Shown piece after piece: positions 8,941-20,300 of a stretch of DNA of 64,000 nt (the stretch's first letter is position 1; each line of letters starts with the position of its first letter). The stretch is from Novymonas esmeraldas. Taxonomy: Eukaryota > Euglenozoa > Kinetoplastea > Trypanosomatida > Trypanosomatidae. Made by a program: the position numbers and the translations under genes. Below the pieces are notes generated by a model. The model did not search any database. It saw nothing but the letters and a program-made list of their open reading frames with translations, and had not been told where the DNA came from. Location: the NCBI GenBank assembly GCA_019188245.1, contig JAECZO010000002.1:248001-312000 (forward strand), written 5' to 3'.

Positions 8941-11553
8941 TCAGGCATGCCCGACGAGGCCATCTGCTGCCGTGAAGAGGTTGATGGGGGAGCTGCCGTC
9001 TGTCACGAGGTAGCCCTCGAGCCCGAGACTTGACAGCAGCTGGGCCTGCAACTCCGGGCCAGCCTTGGCCACCTCCGCAATCGTCTCGGGCCCTAGCGCT
9101 GCCACAACGCCGGCCATGAGTGTGTGCCGCACTGCCTCGAGCCCTCTCTCGTAGCTCAACGTCATCTGCGCCACATTCTCCTCCTGCTCGATCAGAAGCT
9201 GCTGCTTCCTGTGCTGCAGCTCGCTCATCGTGTTGTACAGCAGCAGCTCCTTTGCGGCGCGCACGGTGGCGGCCTCGACGGACGCCTCGCCCTCGATGCG
9301 GGAGGCGGTCGCGAGCGCCTCTGCCATCGCCTTGGACTTGCCCGAGCTCACGATGGCCAGCCCGCTGCTCTCCGCATCGAGCAGCACGCCGCGCTGCTCC
9401 TCGTTCGCAACCTGGTCGCGCATGCGTTGGCGGTCGAGCCGGCCGCGCGCCTCTTGCTCGCGCGTCATCGCCACCTGCTGCGCCTCGGCCTCCTGCGCGT
9501 GCGTGGTGATCTCGATCGCCATCTTCACGGACTTCTGCAGCCCATGCCGCGTCCGCTCGTCCAGCACCTCCATCTCCTGCGTGTCCACCGACGTGACGAC
9601 GAGGTGGTTGGCCGGGAACCGCAGCACGTCGCGGGGTTGCCCGGTGGCGGCGTCTACGTCGAAGACGGCGCGACGCAGGCACTGCGCGCTGTTCTTGTGG
9701 AACTCCTCGAACGGCATGGAGGCGACGGCGGCGCGGATGCGGCTGGCGATGTAGGAGCACGCGTCGCCGACGAAGTCATTCACGCTGAAGCACTCCCGCG
9801 CCGCCGCCGCGTCACCCGCGGGGACGTCAAAGTACCAGTCGTAGCAGAGCTGCAGGGCGAGCTGCGCGTGGTCGCGCGTCTCGACGTGGACGACGTCTGT
9901 CATGTTGGAGGGGCCGAGGAAGAGGTGGAGGGCTGTGATGTGGTTGGGCTGCTTGGGCATGCACTTGGTCGGCTTTGCCGGGTCCCACGGGGAGCCGGAG
10001 AGCGAGACCACCGTGAAGGCCTCGTCGGGCTCGAGCAGCACACGATCAGGCCCGAAGACGATGCGCGTCACCTGAGTCTTGTAGTTGTAGAGCTGCGTCA
10101 CACTGCGGTATGGGATGTGGTACGACACCGCCCGCTCCGTCTGCCCCTGGAGCACCTTGCACGCCTGCTCGCGCTCCAGCTCGATGTAGGCGGTGTGGCT
10201 CACAAGCTGCGCGAGGTGCCGCTCCACCACCGCGGAGAGCGGCTTCTCCCACAGCTCCTCCTCCGCCGTCAGCAGGTAGCTGCACGGGCCAGGGACACAC
10301 CGCACCACGCCGGTGACGCTGTTCCGCACGTACAGGCCGTCGCCCTCGCCGAGCAGGTAGGCGCGCCGCACATCCCCGCCGGTCTTGGCGGTCGGCACCA
10401 CCCGGACCTGGTCGGACGGGATAAACGAGCAGGGGCCGCGCACCAGCCACCGATCGCCGCCGCGGCGCAGCACCGGCGGCGTGCACGTCTCGTCCGTGAA
10501 GTTGCCCACCGCCGTCACCAGCACGGCCTCCGCCTCGCCCAGGAGGTACGCCGGGCGCAGGTGACCGCCCTCCAACTTCTCGCCCGGCTGCAGGAAGAAG
10601 ACGGTGTCCGTGACGACCCGGCGCGCGCCGGCGGAGTCGAGGACGACCGCGTAGTGGGCGGCTGACACGTGCGTCCGCCTCACCTTCTTCACGACGCGGT
10701 CGTAGGGGTGCAGGGCAAAGCACGTGCACATGTCACCCGTGACGAGGAACGGCTCATTCGCCTTGCGGACGACGCCGGCTTCGCGGAACGGCGAGCGGGG
10801 GTCGGTGTATGTCTTGGTCGGCTGGACGTGCAGCCCGTCCTCGGACCGCAGCACCGTGCCCTCCACCGAACGCAGCAGACTCTCGCACGACTGCAGGAAG
10901 CACATCCCCGCCGCGACGCGCATGTACTTGTCCCCCGCGTAGTGCTGCAGCCCTGACTCGCTGTCCGTGAACGTCTCTCTCGTGGTGCACCACAGTGCCG
11001 AGCCCCGCTCCACAACGCACGCCGCCACCTCCTTCTCCACGCGCTCCTCGACGCGGGGGTAGTAGGTGCCGGGGCCGCGGAAGAGGTACCGCTCGCCGGC
11101 CTCGCGGCGCACCGGTGACGTCGACGGCGTCGAGCCGCCGCTGCTGGAGAGCGGCACGTCGTAGGCCGCGAGCACCCGAATCTGCAGTGCGGTGTGTGCC
11201 GTCAGCACCCGCAAGTCCGCGATCGCGACGACGGACTCCTCGGGGTAGAGGGGGAAGGGCGGCACGTGCCAGCGGTACTCCTCCTCACCGGACCTCACCT
11301 TCACCTGCCCGTAGGCGTCACGGACCGGCTGCGCAACGCCGGTGGCCGCGTCGACCGCAACGCAGTGCGGGTTTGCCACGAGGCAGTACTGCGTCGGCGC
11401 CACCACGACACACCGCGTGGGCGGCAGTGCGATGGACTCGTGGGAGGCGACGTGGCGCGTCAGGGGGCCGACAACGAGCTCCGTTGTGTTGGTGTTGTCG
11501 TTTGTGACGTGGGCGTACTCGTGCGGGCCGAGCCGCAGCACCGTCTCCGCCAT
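8941..11553 (-). CDS. MVP: Major vault protein
   Basis: This 870-residue protein is a major vault protein, the subunit of the cytoplasmic vault ribonucleoprotein shell (human MVP is 893 residues). The N-terminal two thirds consist of successive MVP repeats, for example [12 protein letters not shown] at the start and repeated F-L-x-PGE-type turns. The shoulder domain follows ([12 protein letters not shown], then [21 protein letters not shown]). A long Gln/Glu/Arg-rich cap helix comes next (about 690-830), and the tail is [12 protein letters not shown], close to the end of animal MVP. The ATG at 11553..11551 directly begins the conserved N terminus; the sequence upstream is low-complexity. A CACACACAG acceptor at about 11617 would give a 5' UTR of about 63 nt. 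Trypanosomatids are known to carry several MVP paralogues; which one this is cannot be told from the sequence alone. Confidence 0.95.
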   Translation of the reverse strand: MAETVLRLGPHEYAHVTNDNTNTTELVVGPLTRHVASHESIALPPTRCVVVAPTQYCLVANPHCVAVDAATGVAQPVRDAYGQVKVRSGEEEYRWHVPPFPLYPEESVVAIADLRVLTAHTALQIRVLAAYDVPLSSSGGSTPSTSPVRREAGERYLFRGPGTYYPRVEERVEKEVAACVVERGSALWCTTRETFTDSESGLQHYAGDKYMRVAAGMCFLQSCESLLRSVEGTVLRSEDGLHVQPTKTYTDPRSPFREAGVVRKANEPFLVTGDMCTCFALHPYDRVVKKVRRTHVSAAHYAVVLDSAGARRVVTDTVFFLQPGEKLEGGHLRPAYLLGEAEAVLVTAVGNFTDETCTPPVLRRGGDRWLVRGPCSFIPSDQVRVVPTAKTGGDVRRAYLLGEGDGLYVRNSVTGVVRCVPGPCSYLLTAEEELWEKPLSAVVERHLAQLVSHTAYIELEREQACKVLQGQTERAVSYHIPYRSVTQLYNYKTQVTRIVFGPDRVLLEPDEAFTVVSLSGSPWDPAKPTKCMPKQPNHITALHLFLGPSNMTDVVHVETRDHAQLALQLCYDWYFDVPAGDAAAARECFSVNDFVGDACSYIASRIRAAVASMPFEEFHKNSAQCLRRAVFDVDAATGQPRDVLRFPANHLVVTSVDTQEMEVLDERTRHGLQKSVKMAIEITTHAQEAEAQQVAMTREQEARGRLDRQRMRDQVANEEQRGVLLDAESSGLAIVSSGKSKAMAEALATASRIEGEASVEAATVRAAKELLLYNTMSELQHRKQQLLIEQEENVAQMTLSYERGLEAVRHTLMAGVVAALGPETIAEVAKAGPELQAQLLSSLGLEGYLVTDGSSPINLFTAADGLVGHA

Positions 11554-12578
11554 CGTCGCACCCGGCGTGAGCGTTGCCGCCGCTTCGTTCGAGCCTGTGC
11601 GCTTGCTTCTGTGTTTCTGTGTGTGTGTGTGTGAGGAGGGGAGAGAGGGAGGAAGCAGGGACAGAGGTGGAGAAAGGGCAGATGTAAAAGAGAGTGTGTG
11701 TGGGTGTGTTATCCCGTGCGGTTTGTTGTTGCGCACCCACAGTGACGGTGGCGGCCAGCGGTGCGACACATGAGAGATTAGGGAGTCCAACAACTCCAGA
11801 TGTCGCCACTCCCCGAGAGCGCCGACCTCTGGGCACAACGGCGGCAGCAGTGGAGGTCACAGCAGCGGTACCCCCCCCCCCCACACACACACACACACAC
11901 GCACACCTGCACACAGGCACAGACACACGCCGACTTCTCTGCTCTTTGCGGTTTCGTTTGAATTCGTGTTAGCGCCGTCCCGTGGTGGAGGCTGATGTCG
12001 ACCAACAGCAGAGTCACACTCGTGCACCGTGGCGAGGGACTGAGGAGCGCGACGCACCCCACGTCAGCGTCGTCTCCCTCTTCCTTCCCCCCTCCTCCTC
12101 CTCCTCAGCAGCTGCGCTCTCTCCCCTCCCAACCCCTCCTCTCCTTGCCGCTCTCTCTCTCTCTCACACGCCACATCAGCGATCAGCTTCCACAGCATGC
12201 TTGTGTGTCTGTCTGTGTGTGTGTGTGGAGAGAGATGAGGGAGGAAGAGGGAGGGGAGAGCGGGCGCACGGGAGCCGAGGAGCAGCGGTGCCGGTGCAGC
12301 CCAACGCTGTTCTTCTTTTGTTAAGCGTTGTTACAACGGACCAGGAAAACACAAAAAACGGAGAAGAGTGTGACAAGATGTGCAGTGATGGGCGACTCTG
12401 CATCACCGCTCTTCCTCGCACACACTCGCACGCACACACAATCATGGGTGCCTCGGAAGACATCACCTGCCGTGAGCACAGCACACCTTCTTCCCCTGCA
12501 CGTACACACACACACACACGTCCACACACAAGGGTTCGACACCCACCGTCACTCTCCTCACCTCAGCTCCGCACGCTG
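11554..12578. other. Intergenic region MVP-NOC3
   Basis: No gene seen beyond the MVP 5' UTR. Repeats include a C-run passing into (CA)n at about 11871-11900, CT/TC-rich stretches (about 12075-12170), (GT)n near 12203-12226 and (CA)n at about 12506-12522. Confidence 0.6.
11617..11660 (-). promoter_or_regulatory. Predicted trans-splice acceptor for MVP
   Basis: On the minus strand a C/T-rich stretch (CCTCCCTCTCTCCCCTCCTC) runs into CACACACACAG, with the AG at 11618-11617. It is 64 nt before the MVP ATG, and no ATG intervenes. Confidence 0.5.
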
Positions 12579-14474
12579 TCACGCATCTGCCGCCGCCGCC
12601 TCCTCGCGCTGCCGCTTTCGCAGCTCTGCCTTGAGGGCCGTTGGCAGGGGCGTCGCCGGCTTGAGGTCGCCAAGCGATGGGTCGTACTCCTCCATCACCT
12701 CGTACGGGCCGAGGGCGTCCAGCTGCTTCGTCACGATGGGCGCCTGGCCGTGTTGGTGCTTGGAGACCTTGTGGTAGTGCTTGCACATCGCCTCCGCCAC
12801 CTGCCGCAGCGTCGGGTGGTAGCTGCGCGACAGGAGACTGAGCTCCCATGTGAAGCAGCTGTCCGCGTTGGCGGAGACGGTCTGCAGGGCGGCGGGGTTG
12901 TAGGCGCCGCGGCCGGCGATGACGTTGTCGCTGCCGCCGACGATGACGCCGCCGGCGAGCGGGTAGCGGTGCACGATGCGGTGGCACAGCGTGAGGATGG
13001 CCATGGCGATGTGCGGTGGGCAGGACGGCGCGGCTTGCATCAGACGGCGCAGAATGGCCGTCACACGCGCCACGGGCAGGTGCTTCTGCGTAAGCACCAG
13101 CAGGTCCACCGCACGCAGCACGAGTCCGACGTGGAAGGTCCACTCGCGGCAGGCGCTCTGGTGCACAAAGGCGCCGTGCGCCATGGACTCAGCGATAGAG
13201 AAGGCCTGCGACGACAGCGAGCCAGCGGACGATGTAGACCCCTGCGACGCCACCTCGTCCACGTCGCCGTTGGAGGCCTCCTGCGCCTCCTCGCGTGTCA
13301 TCTTCGCCGCGGACGACGACTCGGCCGACGGCAGCTCGAGCGCCTCGGCGAGGCAGCGGAAGAGAACCTCGTGGAAGAAGCTGAGGTCGACGCGCCACTC
13401 CGACGCGGTCGCGGTGGCGTCCCGCTGCGCGAGCGTCGCCACAGCCACGAGCGCGTGCAGCCGCGTCGTCACTGAAGCCGCCGTCTCCTCAGCCTCGTCG
13501 CCCTCGCCGTCGTCGTCGCTGCTGCCCTCGGCACTGACGCGACGGCGCGCCTGCGCCGTGCCGCCGCCCCTCACCAGGTCCTTCAGCGCCTCCATCAGCT
13601 GCTGGTAGAGGTCGACGTTCACCAGCGGCGCGAACTTGACGAGCCCCTCCAGAGTCGGCGCCAGGATCTTCGTCTGGTGCACTGGCGAGCACGTCTTGGA
13701 GGCCTCGATCACGCGCAGGTAGATGACAAAGATGCGGTGCACGATGCGAGTCTGCTTCGCCGCGATCTCGGCACGGTCGCGGCGCGCCTTGGACTTCTGC
13801 ATCTGCCGCGCCAGCTCCTTGTCCTCCTTCTTGAGCCGCTTGTTCTTCGCCTTTTCCTCTGTCAGGTCATCGCGGTGGACGTCCACCATGGCGACGCGGA
13901 CGTGCAGCAGCAGGTTCAGCAGCTTGGGGTTCATGGCGTAGCTGCGTTGGCGCACGATGCGCAGCAGCGCGCCGACGATGTGCTCCGTTGTCTCCGACAC
14001 CTTCTGGCCGTCGAGCAGCTCGGCGAGAGCCGTCTGGCACGGCTGTGCAACGCGCACGGACTTGCAGTTGGCGAAGTCGATGGCAAGGGAGAGGAGGGTG
14101 TCGGCGTGGTTGAACTCCGGCGCAGAGCTCTTCACGAGGCGTGCGCACAGGCGACTCCCCAGCGCTTGCTGCTCCGGGTGTGTCTTGCGGGAGAGCTTGC
14201 GCAGCAGCTGCAGGAAGTGGCTGTACTGGGTCAGGATCTCGTGCTCCAGCTTCTGAACGTTGTACACCTCCTTCTGCTTGCGCTGACCGCCGCCGTCCTC
14301 GGACTCCAGAGTGCTGGAGATGCGATAGCTGGGGATCACATCGCACAAGATGGTGCACTCCTCGTTCAGGTTCTTGACGAGCTCGCCGTAGTCGACGACA
14401 GTCCTGTTGTGCAGTGAGTGCAGAGACTTGAGCTGCCCCTGCAGGTAGCTCGTGTTCATCAAGTAGCGCTGCAT
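12579..14474 (-). CDS. NOC3: Nucleolar complex protein 3 (NOC3)
   Basis: This 631-residue protein resembles NOC3, a HEAT-like nucleolar factor that pairs with NOC2 for late pre-60S export and has a reported role in DNA replication licensing in yeast. Diagnostic stretches are the early IPSYRIS motif after a short N terminus, the NOC3 N-terminal domain with EHILTQYSHFLQLL-like helices, a basic coiled segment (about 215-260, KNKRLKKEDKELARQ), the block ILAPTLEGLVKFAPLVNVDL, and the C-terminal CBF-like region with FTWELSLLSRSYHPTLRQVAE. The length is close to yeast Noc3 (about 660 residues). An acidic Ser/Asp/Glu insertion lies near 355-375. The ATG at 14474..14472 is the first in frame. The GC-rich 5' extension of the open frame contains (CA)n-encoded His/Thr and is not coding. 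Confidence 0.88.
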   Translation of the reverse strand: MQRYLMNTSYLQGQLKSLHSLHNRTVVDYGELVKNLNEECTILCDVIPSYRISSTLESEDGGGQRKQKEVYNVQKLEHEILTQYSHFLQLLRKLSRKTHPEQQALGSRLCARLVKSSAPEFNHADTLLSLAIDFANCKSVRVAQPCQTALAELLDGQKVSETTEHIVGALLRIVRQRSYAMNPKLLNLLLHVRVAMVDVHRDDLTEEKAKNKRLKKEDKELARQMQKSKARRDRAEIAAKQTRIVHRIFVIYLRVIEASKTCSPVHQTKILAPTLEGLVKFAPLVNVDLYQQLMEALKDLVRGGGTAQARRRVSAEGSSDDDGEGDEAEETAASVTTRLHALVAVATLAQRDATATASEWRVDLSFFHEVLFRCLAEALELPSAESSSAAKMTREEAQEASNGDVDEVASQGSTSSAGSLSSQAFSIAESMAHGAFVHQSACREWTFHVGLVLRAVDLLVLTQKHLPVARVTAILRRLMQAAPSCPPHIAMAILTLCHRIVHRYPLAGGVIVGGSDNVIAGRGAYNPAALQTVSANADSCFTWELSLLSRSYHPTLRQVAEAMCKHYHKVSKHQHGQAPIVTKQLDALGPYEVMEEYDPSLGDLKPATPLPTALKAELRKRQREEAAAADA

Positions 14475-15737
14475 GGTAACGAGCAAGGGGGCGCAAGCCA
14501 GAGACAGGTGTGTCGGTGTGTGTGTCTGTATGTGTCTGTCTGTCTGTGTGTGTGTGTGTGTGTTTGTGTGCTTCACTCTGTCGTCAGATGCAGCCACTCC
14601 TCCTGTCCTTCCTCCTCCTCAACTGAGTGTGCAGCTCCTTTGGGCAGCGTGCAAATCCTGTTGGACGATGCCCTCCCCTCCTCGCTGCGACCGCACCACA
14701 CCAGCGGCGAGACCACAACTCCGCAAGTGCACACCTGTGAATCACACAGACGCACCCTTTCACAGACACAGATGGAGAGAGAAACAAACAGAGAGACAGT
14801 AACACAGACACAAGAACCCGGCGCGGATGTCCCCCCTGCCACGCAGATGAAGAGGAGAGGAGAGGAGATGAGACAGATGAAGAGTGCCAGCGAAGAAAGA
14901 AGAGGGGAGGGGGGAGCGGGAGGTGGCCAGGAGTGAGCGACTCACAGAGGCAGAGGCACGCGTCCCCCGGCCTTCCTCGCTCCCCCGCTCCACCACCGTC
15001 GTCCCCACCACCGCCACCTCTGTGTCTGGAGTCGTGCCAGTGGTGCGGGGGTGGGTGGTGCGTGCGACGGCACGCACCGATGCTTCCGCCCGCGTGCAGT
15101 GACGCACCGTCTCTCTTGTGGATGGCGAGAGACAGATAGAGATGGAGACACGAGAATACAGGCGCTTGCCGCGCCGGTGCAGCGCTATGGGGGGAGGTGT
15201 TGCAACGAAGTACGCCTCTCTCAGGCTGCGATGTGCGTTTTGGGTATCACACTCCCTCTCGCTGCGCAACGTGTCCCTCCCTCTCCCTCTCCCCGCCACG
15301 CTGCCCTCTCCGCACACGTCGGGCGGAGACGCGGCACCGACACGGACACGGACAGTCGCAAACAGAAGTAGGCGCTCCCGAGGATGGATGGACAGCACAC
15401 GCGCGATGCTGTCGTGCGGTGCATTGGGTCTCACGTCTTTCTTGTCTGGCACAGGCGTCCATGCACTGCCCACGACGAGACGGTGCACCACCTGTGGCGC
15501 ACCGGCACTGGCACACACACAACTGCAAGCGGAGGAGGGAGGGAGGGAGGGAGGGAGGGAGGGGGGAAGGAATGCGGCAACGAGAGAGGGTAAGACAAGA
15601 GGCAGCAGTGCAACAGCGGCCATGAAAAAAAAAAAAAAACGTCATCACACACACACGCGCACACATACAGATAGAGACACACACAGAGAGAGCGCTCACG
15701 AAGAGCGTCACCCTCTGTCACAGGTTCTCTCGCTCGC
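14475..15737. other. Intergenic region NOC3-12-Cys membrane protein
   Basis: No gene seen. It holds TG/TCTG repeats (about 14515-14570), CA/GA-rich stretches, the (GGGA)n tract described separately, an A-run at about 15625-15639 and (CA)n near 15644-15670. Confidence 0.6.
15537..15566 (+). repeat. (GGGA)n G-rich microsatellite
   Basis: Six GGGA units (15537-15560) run into a G6 block, giving more than four consecutive GGG runs on the plus strand. It lies about 170 nt downstream of the stop of the 12-Cys membrane protein gene. The plus strand is the template for that gene, so the RNA would read as TCCC repeats. Confidence 0.9.
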
Positions 15738-16295
15738 TCAGTAGTTGAAGTACTTCTCGTTCAGCGACTGGAAGGCGGGAATGTAGTTCTTGATTATACC
15801 AAAGACGACGGCGAAGATCGTGAGCAGCACGAAGGAGATGATGGAGTACTTGATCAGCGGCCCGTTGCGGTCGTAGCACTCCGCCTTGATCGTCGACGTC
15901 CGCTTGCAGCTCTTTGTTGTGCACGTCGCCGCCTCGAGCACCGCAATCACCTCACACTCCTGCACGACCACGGCGCCGTTGGTCAGCGGATGATCGCCGC
16001 GGATGCCCTCGAAGAGGCGCGCCGTCTCCGCGCGCACCTGCTCGCTGGCGATGTAGGTATTGCACATCTTGGTAGAGCAGTCGTTGCAGGAACTCACGGT
16101 CCACGACACATTCTTCAGCTGACTGCACCCGCCCTGGTAGCAGCAGCGGCACGTGCACACGATGGGGCTCGAGAGCGACGGCTCCGCAGCCGCGACGGCG
16201 GACACGCCAACGCCACACAGGACCACGACGGCGGCGACAACAAGCGCGGCGCGTGCTGTGCCGAGCCACGATGCACCACCACCACAGGCGGCCAT
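15738..16295 (-). CDS. Type I membrane protein with a 12-cysteine ectodomain
   Basis: I do not recognise this 185-residue protein. It begins with a probable signal peptide (about residues 13-37: hydrophobic Ala/Val/Leu core, then AVAAAEP). The ectodomain (about 38-150) contains 12 cysteines, clustered as CTCRCC, GGC, SSCNDC, KMC, QEC and ATC...KSC...AEC, with one NVS glycosylation sequon. A single transmembrane helix follows (about 151-170, YSIISFVLLTIFAVVFGII). The tail is a short cytoplasmic segment ending in aromatic residues (LNEKYFNY). The even cysteine number suggests a disulphide-bonded domain facing the secretory lumen or the cell surface. The ATG at 16295..16293 is the first in frame and fits the signal peptide. 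The aromatic tail could carry a sorting signal, which is inference only. Confidence 0.8.
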   Translation of the reverse strand: MAACGGGASWLGTARAALVVAAVVVLCGVGVSAVAAAEPSLSSPIVCTCRCCYQGGCSQLKNVSWTVSSCNDCSTKMCNTYIASEQVRAETARLFEGIRGDHPLTNGAVVVQECEVIAVLEAATCTTKSCKRTSTIKAECYDRNGPLIKYSIISFVLLTIFAVVFGIIKNYIPAFQSLNEKYFNY

Positions 16296-17329
16296 AGCGA
16301 TTTCTCAGCGGTGGTGCTGTCTCTCCTCCCTGACGCTCACGTTCACACTCCAACCGCAGCGCGACACCCTCAACTGGCAGTGTGGCAGCGAGAGAGAGAG
16401 AGACAGAGAGACGGGGACAGGGAGAGGGAGAGCACCAGAGAAAGAGAGAGAGAAAGGGAGAGGCAGGAGGTGAGGAGCGTTGTGAGAGAGACGGAGAGAC
16501 GCCGAGGCGCAGAGCACGGACTCGGTGAGTGGAGGGGAAGTGCCGCATCTGCAGTGACTCAAGCAGCACGAACAAGTTCCCCTGCCCTTCCCCTCCTCCA
16601 TCACCCTGACCAGTGTCACACCAATTCAGGAGAGGTCAGGGGCTGCGCACGTGCAGGAGCAGGTGCACATCTAAACAAAGGAGAGAGGAGCGGGCGGCTC
16701 CGCTGCCTCGCCCCACACCCACACTCTCCCGTGCGAGGTGGCCTGCGTGCGTGTGCGCGCGCTGGATGTCGCCAAAGAACAAAAAAAAAAAGGCCTCACG
16801 CATCTGCGGCGGCGGCGGCCACATCCCTGAGGCGATCCAGAAGCGCGGCAGACGCGAATGGTAAAGGGACGGTGGAGGGGCAGGTTGAGTGGGGAAGTGC
16901 TGGACGGAGCGACACGTCATGGAGCACGGCAGCGTGGGTTGAACGCAGCACTCGCACAGGCACACGCACCGCATACACCAGCGCCGACACACTCAGGAAG
17001 AGAGAACGAGAGACAGGGGATCTAACAAGACATCTCACAGGAGAAGAAGAGAACAAAAAAAAAAAAGAAAAGCCGACCAATCTTGAGAAGTCCGTGCCTC
17101 TCCAGCTGGAAGACACACACACACACAATCCACTTCGATCAGAGACATGCAGCGCTGCGGTGACATGTGGGTGGACTCATGGGTGGGGGAACGGCTGGCG
17201 TGGACGCTCTAAGGGACCGTGCGCCAACTCTCATCCCTCCACCCTCACCTCCTCCCCTCTCACCATCTCTCTCTCTCTCCCAGCGCCTCCGCTTCCTGGT
17301 GCACCCACCCATCCACCCCCGCCACAGCT
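16296..17329. other. Intergenic region 12-Cys protein-1650-residue protein
   Basis: No gene seen. It contains long GA-rich stretches (about 16385-16475), A-runs near 16781-16791 and 17055-17066, a short (CA)n near 17112-17126 and CT-rich sequence near 17265-17282. Confidence 0.6.
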
Positions 17330-20300
17330 CTAGAAGAGCTCCATGGAGTACTGCGGATCGGCGGCGTAGTTCGGCATCGGCGCCGAGCTCATCTCCGCCC
17401 ACCAGGCCGCGCTGTTACCGCCGTTGTCGCCGCCGCCGCCGCTGCCGTGGATGCGGCCGCGCTTGCCGGCGCTGGCGGAGAGTCGGGTGTCGTTGGGGTT
17501 GTGCGCCCCCATCACCTGGCGCAGCTCACGGATGGCGGTGTCGTTGCGCTGCTCCACCACCCAGGTGGGGAGGATCACTTGCCCATACGGCGTGGTTGGC
17601 GGCAGCCCCTCCCCCGCGACGCCGACAGCGGTGGTGGACTGCGCGGGGTGCGGCGTCTTGCGCGACGCCGCATCCTCGTCGGCCGGCACGGCCGTCGCGC
17701 CGCTGCGCTGGGCATCGGCGAGCGCGGACATGTTTGCCTGCTGCTGCCGCTGCAAGAAGTGGATGTCCTGCAGCGCCGAGCCCACCTCCTGCTGGGTGCG
17801 CTGGTGGAGAAAGAAGTTGCGGCCGCGGAAGGCGTTCGCCGGCGACACCGGCGGTGGCAGCGGCGCCGCCGTGGCTGCGGGCTGCACTCTGCCACCACCT
17901 CCCTCCCGCACCGCGGCCTCGACGCGGCGCCGCTTGCTCGCCTCGTCGTCGTCGTTGGCGTCGGCGCCATCTGCGTGCCCGCTGACGGCGCGAAGAGGGT
18001 GCTCGCCATCCACGACGTCCACGTCCTCGCCGCCCTGAGGCGCGGGGGAGGCCACGGCGCCGGCTCGGCGCGTGTAGGACGTGGTGGGCCCGATCATCTG
18101 CACCTCCGCGCGCACGGTGCGGCTCGGCGCCAGCAGGGCGGGGTCGGCGTGCGGCCGGCTGTAGTTGTTGGCGCGGCCCTCCACCGTCACCGACTGCACC
18201 GTGGCGGACGGGGCCGCCGCGGCACCGACCACGCCACCGCTCTGCGCCACGTACTCGGCTACCTGCTGCACCATCCACTGCTGGTCGAACTGGTGCAGCT
18301 CGTGCTGGAGGGAGTCCATTCCCTGGTGCGTGCGCAGGTACTCGAGCACCATGCCGGAGGGGAGCACAACGCCGTCCCTCGTCACCGTCGCCTGCAGCCG
18401 CGGCACACCGGCGTAGTCCTCGATGGGCGTGGTGTCCCCGTCCACGTAGTCGGTGAGGTCCGGCTCGCGCCACGCAGACCCGCGCGGCGCCGGTGTGCGG
18501 CTGCCGTCACTACGCGCGTCGTCGGACTCGGGTGGTTGCGTGTGTGAGCGCTGCGGTTGATAAAGCGATGAGGACGAGGGCGTAGGCATCGCGGTGGAGC
18601 TGGTGTTGCCAGGCACCTCATGACGGCGCTGCTGCTGCTGGTGCTGGTGCTGCTGGTGCATGCCGTCGCGGCGCACCGCCGCGGATAGCGACGAGGTGGC
18701 GGCACCGGCCGGCTGAAGCGGCGACGTTCCTACACTTCGCTGCAGCGGCGGGCTCGTCAGCGACACCTCTGTCTGCACACCACGTGAGGCGGAGCGAGCG
18801 CGCGGCTGACGCGCCGGCAGGGGTGTGTCCGCCCCCGCCTCCTCCCCCGCCTCCTCGTCCACCTCGCCAGCATCCACGCTGTACGCTGCGCTCTCTGCGA
18901 CGCCCTGCCCGGCCGCCTTGTGGGACGCGTTGCCGGCTTCGGCGGTTGGCCTCTTCGAATCGGCGGCGGCGCCGCTCGCGCGGCCGTCAATGCGGCTTGC
19001 TGGGGCGTGCGAGCGAAGGATGCTGGTGATGCCCTGCGGCAGGGGGCGTAGGGGCACCGCGGCATCAGCGCGGCCAACGTCGCCGGCGTTGGCCCCGCCA
19101 TCGTCCTCGACGTCGTCGCCGTCTGCGTAGTCGTCGAAGACGCTGTCGTCGGCGGCGTTCTGCAGCTCCTGCATGGCGTACGTGGCGGCGTCGTCGTCGT
19201 CCACGCCAGCATGCCGCCCTGCGTCTCCGGACATGCCGCTCCCACCGCTGTTGTCGGCGCCGTCCACGGCGTCCTCCTCGTCGTCGCTGTCCCCGACCAC
19301 GATCTCACCCGAGGCGGCCGCCACGGTGCGCCGCACGCAGCGCTGCAGACGGCGCAGCAGGTGAAAGAACTCAACGTTCGCGCGTCGCACCGTTGGGGCG
19401 AGTTTGTCCAGTCGTCCCTGTTGGCCCTGCAGCACGCGCGCCGCCTTCTTCACCGCCTCGTCGAACTGGTGCCGGTCCTGTGGCGTCTCCGCCTCCACCT
19501 CCACCGCCGCAGGACCGTCGGCGCGGTCCACCACGACGGCGATGAGCTGCACGCACGCATACACAAGGCATGCGAACTTGCCTGGCGGGTGGCCCGCCTG
19601 CTTCATCCAGTGCGACATCATGAACAGCAGCACGCGCGCCAGCGGCGGGTTGCGCTTCATCGACTCGTACACCATGATGGCGAAGAGGTGCCCCGTCGGC
19701 TCCACCCCGTACGGGGCGAGCGCCTCCACCGGCGACGCGACGCGGAAGCGCCGCGAGAGGCTCTTGGCCAGCGTCGCCATGAACGCCGTCCGCGCCGGCG
19801 CGGAGCTGCGCATCTGCTGCAGAAAGAAGCTCCAGAAAGTGCTACCGGCGCCTGCGGGGAGGGCGAAGGTGTTCAGCGAGTCAAGCCCGACCGGGAAGAA
19901 GCCGAACGGCGACAGCAACGCGCTGCAGATGTTTGGGGCTTGCATGTTGAAGTCCTGGATGAGCTTGCACACGCAGCAGCCGACCAGCTTGTGCATCTCA
20001 GGACTGAAGCTGTGGGCCCGGTGCAGGAGCTTCAGCACGAGCTGCGCGTTGTCGGCGTTCGTCGCACTCGCCGGCGCACACCCGGGGTAGGCGACGCAGT
20101 AGTTGTTCTCCTGGGGGTCGGTGGGCAGCAGCTCGAGGTTGCTGCGGCAGCCGCGCAGCAGCACGTTGCTCATGTACCACAGCGCCAGCGCGTCGTGGTT
20201 GTTGCGCACCCGCAGCTCCGAGAAGACCTTCAAGATGCTCTCCAGGTACGTCGGGTCGATGGACGCGGCGAGCAGCGTGACGAGCTTCACGTGCAGCATG

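Noticed and set aside
12528-12545. GGGTTCGACACCC, resembling a tRNA T-arm / B box
   Set aside because: Only three stem pairs form, the flanks are (CA)n, and there is no A box or acceptor stem.
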